Shown here piece by piece: positions 59,423 to 64,000 of a DNA stretch of 64,000 bases (its first letter is position 1; each line of letters begins with the position of its first letter). The position numbers and the translations under genes are program-made. The notes beneath the pieces are model-generated. The model ran no database searches. It was not told where the DNA came from and worked only from the letters and a program-made list of their open reading frames with translations. This stretch comes from an uncultured Lachnospiraceae bacterium. Its GTDB lineage: Bacteria > Bacillota > Clostridia > Lachnospirales > Lachnospiraceae. Location: assembly GCA_934364805.1 (NCBI GenBank), contig CAKRMH010000004.1, positions 1-64,000 of the forward strand, written 5' to 3'.

Positions 59423-59833
59423 ATGGTGAAGAATGTCAGGATGGGTGTTTTTTCCCAGGAGCAGAAAGCAGAACCGGCAACTACAGAAGATGTTGCCGTA
59501 GCACAGGACCTGTTAGATACGCTTCGGGCAAATGAGAACTACTGCATGGGAATGTCTGCGAACATGATCGGCGTGAATAAAAGAATCATAGCGATTAATG
59601 CAGGAATTGTAGATATGCCGATGCTGAATCCACGGATCTTAAATAAGGCGACACCATATGAGGTGCGTAAGATCCACAGATCCGAGGAAGACAGGACAAT
59701 CACCAGATATGATGTGATTGAAGTGGAATATGAGGATATGGACTTCAATAAAAAGAAACAGACTTTTACGGGATGGCTGGCACATCTGATCCAGAATGAG
59801 ATCGACAGATGTGAAGGGGAACCAGTCGGATAA
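59423..59833 (+). CDS. peptide deformylase homologue lacking metal ligands
   Basis: The 136-residue protein follows the deformylase fold along its length: CMGMSANMIGVNKRIIAINAG (motif 1 region, normally GxGLAAxQ), then MLNPRILNK. The metal ligands are gone. The EGCLS motif is replaced by RKIHRSEED, and HEIDH is replaced by NEIDR (N125, R129). The frame is intact, so this looks like a pseudoenzyme rather than a pseudogene. ATG 59423 is used; ATG 59411 is also possible, and the upstream open frame to 59321 has no family match. Confidence 0.75.
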   Translation: MVKNVRMGVFSQEQKAEPATTEDVAVAQDLLDTLRANENYCMGMSANMIGVNKRIIAINAGIVDMPMLNPRILNKATPYEVRKIHRSEEDRTITRYDVIEVEYEDMDFNKKKQTFTGWLAHLIQNEIDRCEGEPVG

Positions 59834-59846
59834 GGAAGATATAACA

Positions 59847-60314
59847 TTGAACAAACAAATAAAAAACAGACACGATATCAGAAAGCTGCTGGAGGATACC
59901 ATCCTGCAGCTGGAACGTAATACAAGATTTCTGGAGACGAAGCAGTATCTGCAGCATGGAAAAATGTCAGTATACGAGCATTGCATCCGTGTGGCAGAGA
60001 AAAGCTGTGATATTGCATGGAAAATGAGGCTGGACGTGGATTATACGATTTTGATCCGTGGAGCGCTGCTGCATGATTATTTTCTTTATGACTGGCATAA
60101 GAAAGATTCATCGCACAGGCTCCACGGATTTTTTCATCCTGGAAAGGCATATGAGAATGCAAAAAGAGATGTGGAACTGACAGAGATTGAGGAAGATATG
60201 ATAAAACATCATATGTTTCCGCTTACTGTGATCCCACCGAAGAGTAAAGAGGCATGGATCGTGTGTATTGCGGATAAAATATGTGCGTCAGAGGAGACTT
60301 TAAAAAGAAAATAG
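59847..60314 (+). CDS. HD-domain phosphohydrolase
   Basis: The 155-residue HD-superfamily protein shows H in SVYEHCIRVAEKS, the HD pair in GALLHDYFLYDWH, H in IKHHMFPL and D in IVCIADKICAS. The order fits a YfbR/YqeK-like metal phosphohydrolase; the substrate is not known. TTG 59847 is chosen because AAGGAAG lies eight bases upstream and the frame then starts 13 bases after the previous stop. ATG 59796 would overlap the previous gene and lacks a binding site. Confidence 0.75.
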   Translation: MNKQIKNRHDIRKLLEDTILQLERNTRFLETKQYLQHGKMSVYEHCIRVAEKSCDIAWKMRLDVDYTILIRGALLHDYFLYDWHKKDSSHRLHGFFHPGKAYENAKRDVELTEIEEDMIKHHMFPLTVIPPKSKEAWIVCIADKICASEETLKRK

Positions 60315-60315
60315 C

Positions 60316-60337
60316 ACATTAAGAAAACATTAAGAAT
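60316..60337 (+). promoter_or_regulatory. 11-bp tandem repeat, OmpR-family type operator
   Basis: ACATTAAGAAA is followed directly by ACATTAAGAAT. Direct repeats with 11-base spacing are typical of OmpR/PhoB-family response regulators. They lie about 43-64 bases before the start expected from the TATAGT at 60368. Confidence 0.55.
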
Positions 60338-60367
60338 CTCCATCCGTATTTCTCAATTTTTATTTGT

Positions 60368-60373
60368 TATAGT
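60368..60373 (+). promoter_or_regulatory. -10 element of the efflux operon
   Basis: TATAGT with no recognisable -35 hexamer at 17 bases, in keeping with activation from the tandem repeat upstream. The leader is about 65 bases. Confidence 0.5.
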
Positions 60374-60446
60374 AATATCAGGTCTGGCATGTGCAAAGCT
60401 CAGTGCATGTAGGAGTGGACAATTGTGAATAACAGGGAGGATAAGA

Positions 60447-61748
60447 ATGAGCAGAAAAAAAATAGGAGTGATCGTGGCAGCCGGAGTGATTGCTGTGGCA
60501 GCTGTAATCGGGGGGATCTGGTATTTTGGAAAAGGAAATTCCGGCAGCGGAAAATCTGCAGACAAAGTATTTGTGCAGAAAGTATCGGAAATTGATAAGT
60601 GGAATACCGGAGTGAACAGCAGCTACTCCGGAATTGTGGAATCCCAGGAGACATGGGATGTCAACAAGGACACAGAACGTCAGGTGAAAGAAGTGCTGGT
60701 GGCAGTCGGAGATACGGTAGATGTCGGTACACCGTTGTTTACGTATGATACGAAAGAGGCGGAGAACCAGATTGCCCAGACAAAACTGGAGATTGAGAGT
60801 ATCAGCAATGATATTTCCAATTACAATTCGCAGATCGATGAACTTCAAAAAGAGAAGAAGAATGCACCGGAAGATCAGCAGTTTGAATATACGACACAGA
60901 TTCAGACCCTGCAGACAAATATCAAGCAGTCTGAGTATGACCAGAAGAGTAAACAGGCAGACATCGATAAGTATCAGCAGACGATCGACAATGCGGTTGT
61001 GACAAGTAAGATCGCCGGAGTTATCAAATCCATCAATGAGGATGGAACAGATGCATCTGGTAATACAACGGCTTTTATGACAGTTCTTGCAACAGGGGAT
61101 TATCGCATAAAAGGCAAAATTGATGAGCAGAATGTATCATATCTGACTGTGGGACAGGAGGTGATCGTGCGTTCAAGAGTGGACGAAAATGTGACATGGA
61201 AAGGAACAATTACTGCGATCGATACTGAGACAACAGCAGACAATAATTCCAATGGATCGGTAAGCTATATGAATGGTTCAGACAGCAGCTCGGAGGGGGC
61301 TACGAAGTATCCTTTTTATGTAACATTGGATTCAACAGACGGGCTGATCCTCGGACAGCATGTATTCATTGAGCCGGATTATGGACAGACCGAAGTGAAA
61401 GAGGGAATCTGGCTCGATGAAAGCTACATTGTGCAGGATGACGGTGATCCATATGTATGGGCTGCAAATGACAGAAATAAGCTGGAAAAACGTAAGGTAG
61501 AACTCGGTGAATACGATGATACTCTATTTAAGTATGAGATCGTATCCGGTCTTACGGAAGAGGATTATATCACCTGGCCGATGACCGGACTTTATGAAGG
61601 AGTAACAACCGTAACGGATGAGAATGAAGTTGATTATTCTTCTCCGCTTTATAATATGGAGAGTACAGATACCATGGATGAGGATGAATTCATGGAAGGC
61701 GGAATGAGCGATACGGAACAGACAGCAGATCCGGAGGTGGCCGAATGA
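60447..61748 (+). CDS. HlyD/MacA-type efflux adaptor protein (first)
   Basis: The 433-residue membrane-anchored protein has an N-terminal transmembrane helix (about 5-26), a biotinyl-lipoyl-like half (VKEVLVAVGDTVDVGTPLFTYDTKEAENQIAQ), a coiled-coil hairpin (about 105-180), the second lipoyl half (SKIAGVIKSINEDG) and beta-barrel domains to the C-terminus. The acidic tail is rich in Met, Asp and Glu. Such adaptors link MacB-type ABC transporters to substrate at the outer face of the membrane. RBS GGGAGGAT precedes the ATG, and the stop overlaps the ATPase start by four bases. Confidence 0.88.
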   Translation: MSRKKIGVIVAAGVIAVAAVIGGIWYFGKGNSGSGKSADKVFVQKVSEIDKWNTGVNSSYSGIVESQETWDVNKDTERQVKEVLVAVGDTVDVGTPLFTYDTKEAENQIAQTKLEIESISNDISNYNSQIDELQKEKKNAPEDQQFEYTTQIQTLQTNIKQSEYDQKSKQADIDKYQQTIDNAVVTSKIAGVIKSINEDGTDASGNTTAFMTVLATGDYRIKGKIDEQNVSYLTVGQEVIVRSRVDENVTWKGTITAIDTETTADNNSNGSVSYMNGSDSSSEGATKYPFYVTLDSTDGLILGQHVFIEPDYGQTEVKEGIWLDESYIVQDDGDPYVWAANDRNKLEKRKVELGEYDDTLFKYEIVSGLTEEDYITWPMTGLYEGVTTVTDENEVDYSSPLYNMESTDTMDEDEFMEGGMSDTEQTADPEVAE

Positions 61749-62443
61749 TTCTTAATCTGAACCATATATATAAGGACTACAATCAGGACAAACTGGTTGT
61801 TCCGGTTCTAAAGGACGTTGGACTTCAGGTCGAAGAAGGAGAATATGTTGCGATCATGGGACCCTCTGGCTCCGGAAAGACAACACTTATGAATATTATC
61901 GGATGCCTGGACAGACCGACGTCAGGAACCTATGAATTAAATGATGCGGACGTTCTTAAGTTAAAAGATAAGGAATTGTCTAAAGTTCGTCTGAACAGTA
62001 TTGGATTTGTATTTCAGAATTTCCAGCTTATGCCGAGGGAAAGTGCATTGGATAATGTCTGCCTTCCACTTATTTATGCGGGGATCAAGAAAAAAGAACG
62101 GCGTGAAATGGCGATGAATGCATTGGAACGTGTGGGACTGGCAGATCGTGCAACATTTAAGCCGACACAGTTATCCGGCGGACAGAAGCAGAGAGTGGCA
62201 ATCGCAAGAGCAATGGTCAACAATCCGAAGATCCTGCTTGCAGATGAGCCTACCGGTGCATTGGATTCCAAGTCCGGGCATGCGATTATGGAGCTTTTTC
62301 AGAAATTGAATGAAGAAGGGGTCACGATCGTAATGATCACGCATGATATCAATGTTGCACGTCAGGCAAAACGTATCCTTCATATTATCGACGGAGAAAT
62401 ATCAGAGAATGGCAAGGTGCAGGAGAAGGGGGAAGACGCATGA
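61745..62443 (+). CDS. MacB/LolD-type ABC transporter ATPase
   Basis: The 232-residue ATPase has Walker A GPSGSGKTTLMNIIGCLD, Q-loop FVFQNFQLM, signature LSGGQKQRVAIARA, Walker B ILLADEPTGALDSKSG and switch MITHDINVARQ, the typical sequence of MacB-type systems that expel peptides or macrolides or act mechanically. It is translationally coupled to both neighbouring adaptor genes by ATGA overlaps. Confidence 0.93.
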   Translation: MILNLNHIYKDYNQDKLVVPVLKDVGLQVEEGEYVAIMGPSGSGKTTLMNIIGCLDRPTSGTYELNDADVLKLKDKELSKVRLNSIGFVFQNFQLMPRESALDNVCLPLIYAGIKKKERREMAMNALERVGLADRATFKPTQLSGGQKQRVAIARAMVNNPKILLADEPTGALDSKSGHAIMELFQKLNEEGVTIVMITHDINVARQAKRILHIIDGEISENGKVQEKGEDA

Positions 62444-64000
62444 AAAAACGAATCATAACGATTGTCCTTGTCTGCATTCTTGCAGGTGGAGCAGTGACAG
62501 GTGCCGTTTTTGGGATCAAACACTATCAGAAAAATAAACTGGTTGCAGATGTCATGAGTGTATCATCCTTGAACTGGGGTTACTGGGGAGATTCCATGGA
62601 GAGCGAAGGAATGGTGACAAACAATGCGTCCCAGAATGTCTACCCGGAATCCAATCAGATCATTAAAGAGGTGTACGTGGAAGAAGGACAGGAAGTGAAA
62701 GAAGGAGATCCGTTGATGGCATATGATGTCACAAGTCTTCAGCTTTCATTGGAGGTAAAAAAACTTGCAGTTCAATCGGCAGACAACAAAATCGCTGTAG
62801 CGAAGAAAGAACTGGAACGTCTGAAAAAGACAACACCAGTCAGTGAAAACACACAAAATCAGGTGACTCAGCCGGAAGAACCTGCGTTTACACTGCCACA
62901 GCTGACACAAAACAATGATGCATACAATTATATTTCACCAGAAGCACTTCCATATAATATATCAGATGTGGCACAGAATGGGGCTGCATTAGGCAGTGCT
63001 GCCAATCCGTACCGTTATCTGTGCGATGAAAATGGGTATGTGACGGGAAGTTTTATTAATGCGCTTGTAAGCGGCGGGCTGACATTGGATTCGGTGGATG
63101 GAGATCTCTGGGTTGTTCTGGAAATTCGCGAAGGTAATTCAAAAACCGGAGAACTGATGTCATCCTGGACAATGAGTCCATCCACAATTGCAGGCTGTGA
63201 AAAGAGCAGCAGATGGAGTATCCTGACGAAACAGCAGATTCAGAATGAAGAAACTCAGGTTCAGCCGGAGGTACAGCCGGAACAGACGCAGAATAATGCC
63301 AGTGAAACTGTCTATACCAAAGAAGCATTGGATAAGGCAATCCGGGATAAGGAGAAGGAATTAAAGAAACTGGATCTCGATAAGAGAAAAGCAGAACTGG
63401 AATTGAAGAATCTGGAAGAGAGCGCAACAGACGGTGTTGTCCATGCGAAGATCAACGGTGTTGTAAAAAAGGTAGGAGATCCCAAGAATCTTCCAAATGA
63501 TGGAAGCGCATTTCTGACAGTCAGTGGTTCGGAAGGTCTTTACGTGAAGGGGGATATCAGTGAACTGATGTTAGATAAAGTGAAAGTCGGACAGACAGTT
63601 ACGGCAACAAGCTGGCAGTCCGGTATGACGTTTACCGCACAGATCACGGAGATCGATACCTATCCGGATGACAGTGATTCCTATTATGGGGACGGCAATC
63701 CGAATGCTTCTTATTATGCATACATGGCATATATCGATGATCCGACTGGACTGACCAATGGAGAATATCTGAGTCTGACAATAGATACGTCAGACGAGGA
63801 AACGGCATCCTCTGGCATATATCTGGAAACAGCTTATGTAAGACAGGAAGATGGCAGATATTACGTTATGAAGGATGAGGATGGTGTTCTGAAAAAACAG
63901 TATGTGACAACTGGTAAAATCATATCCGGTGGATCCGGGATCGAGATTACATCAGGACTTACAGAGGCTGACTCCATTGCTTTTCCATATGGTAAGACCG
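62440..64000 (+). CDS. second efflux adaptor (HlyD/MacA-type), cut by window end
   Basis: An open frame of more than 520 codons begins at ATG 62440, overlapping the ATPase stop, and runs off the right edge. It has an N-terminal membrane helix (about 4-25), a lipoyl-like half (IIKEVYVEEGQEVKEGDPLMAYD), a long coiled coil interrupted by an insert of about 150 residues rich in Gln, Pro and Glu (about 125-285), then the second lipoyl half (VHAKINGVVKKVGDPK) and beta-barrel parts. It is larger than the first adaptor. The expected FtsX-like permease gene would follow outside the window. Confidence 0.82.
   Translation, partial: MKKRIITIVLVCILAGGAVTGAVFGIKHYQKNKLVADVMSVSSLNWGYWGDSMESEGMVTNNASQNVYPESNQIIKEVYVEEGQEVKEGDPLMAYDVTSLQLSLEVKKLAVQSADNKIAVAKKELERLKKTTPVSENTQNQVTQPEEPAFTLPQLTQNNDAYNYISPEALPYNISDVAQNGAALGSAANPYRYLCDENGYVTGSFINALVSGGLTLDSVDGDLWVVLEIREGNSKTGELMSSWTMSPSTIAGCEKSSRWSILTKQQIQNEETQVQPEVQPEQTQNNASETVYTKEALDKAIRDKEKELKKLDLDKRKAELELKNLEESATDGVVHAKINGVVKKVGDPKNLPNDGSAFLTVSGSEGLYVKGDISELMLDKVKVGQTVTATSWQSGMTFTAQITEIDTYPDDSDSYYGDGNPNASYYAYMAYIDDPTGLTNGEYLSLTIDTSDEETASSGIYLETAYVRQEDGRYYVMKDEDGVLKKQYVTTGKIISGGSGIEITSGLTEADSIAFPYGKT

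Overview
The window looks like chromosomal DNA of an anaerobic, endospore-forming gut Firmicute, most likely a member of the Lachnospiraceae. The evidence is spore genes (spoVAC, spoVAD, spoVAE, a SpoVB-like flippase, a Csp-like subtilase), anaerobic iron uptake (two FeoA and FeoB), a hybrid cluster protein, a cobalamin MetH without reactivation domain, and strong AGGAGG ribosome binding sites. There is no rRNA, tRNA, CRISPR array, prophage or intact insertion sequence.

Layout. 1-10.3 kb: a split spoVA locus. spoVAC lies at the left end and spoVAD-spoVAE 7 kb away. Between them are a glycerol-1-phosphate dehydrogenase, a 2-isopropylmalate synthase fused to an AraC-type DNA-binding domain, trmO, an HD nucleotidase, a membrane diguanylate cyclase and apt. 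spoVAC, spoVAD and a small lipoprotein gene each have a sigma-G-like promoter. 10.3-21.8 kb: AraC regulator, glycogen phosphorylase, hcp behind a Crp/Fnr-type site, TrkH/TrkA, a PAS-GAF-GGDEF-EAL protein and a ZIP transporter. 21.8-29 kb: feoA-feoA-feoB with an operator-rich leader, a DMT permease, argJ, an Lrp-family regulator behind a candidate attenuator, rpiB and efp. 28.96-29.27 kb holds a 315-bp foldback whose core matches the TwoAYGGAY RNA motif.

29.3-42.3 kb: a PTS IICBA permease, SpoVB-like flippase, NifS, a HAD phosphatase, MetH, a divergent ClpX, and a YhaO/YhaN nuclease-ATPase pair. 42.3-48.5 kb: a Crp/Fnr regulator with an SsuABC-type ABC transporter, then a pantothenate operon panG-panB-panC-panD. 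48.6-59.2 kb: TPR lipoprotein, HflX, a FadR-type regulator with two candidate operators (one in front of a promoter and RBS that have no gene), then an unusual run: condensation-like acyltransferase, zinc-ribbon membrane protein, esterase, HPt-like protein, beta-helix protein and PatB lyase. A convergent Csp-like protease follows. 59.3-64 kb: a deformylase homologue that has lost its metal ligands, an HD protein, and an efflux operon (adaptor, MacB-type ATPase, second adaptor) cut by the window end.

The main points of interest are the LeuA-AraC fusion with a palindrome at its promoter, the TwoAYGGAY RNA inside a transposon-like foldback, the split spoVA locus with a terminator hairpin inside the start of spoVAD, and the empty FadR-regulated promoter. 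All function calls come from reading sequence motifs; no database search was run.
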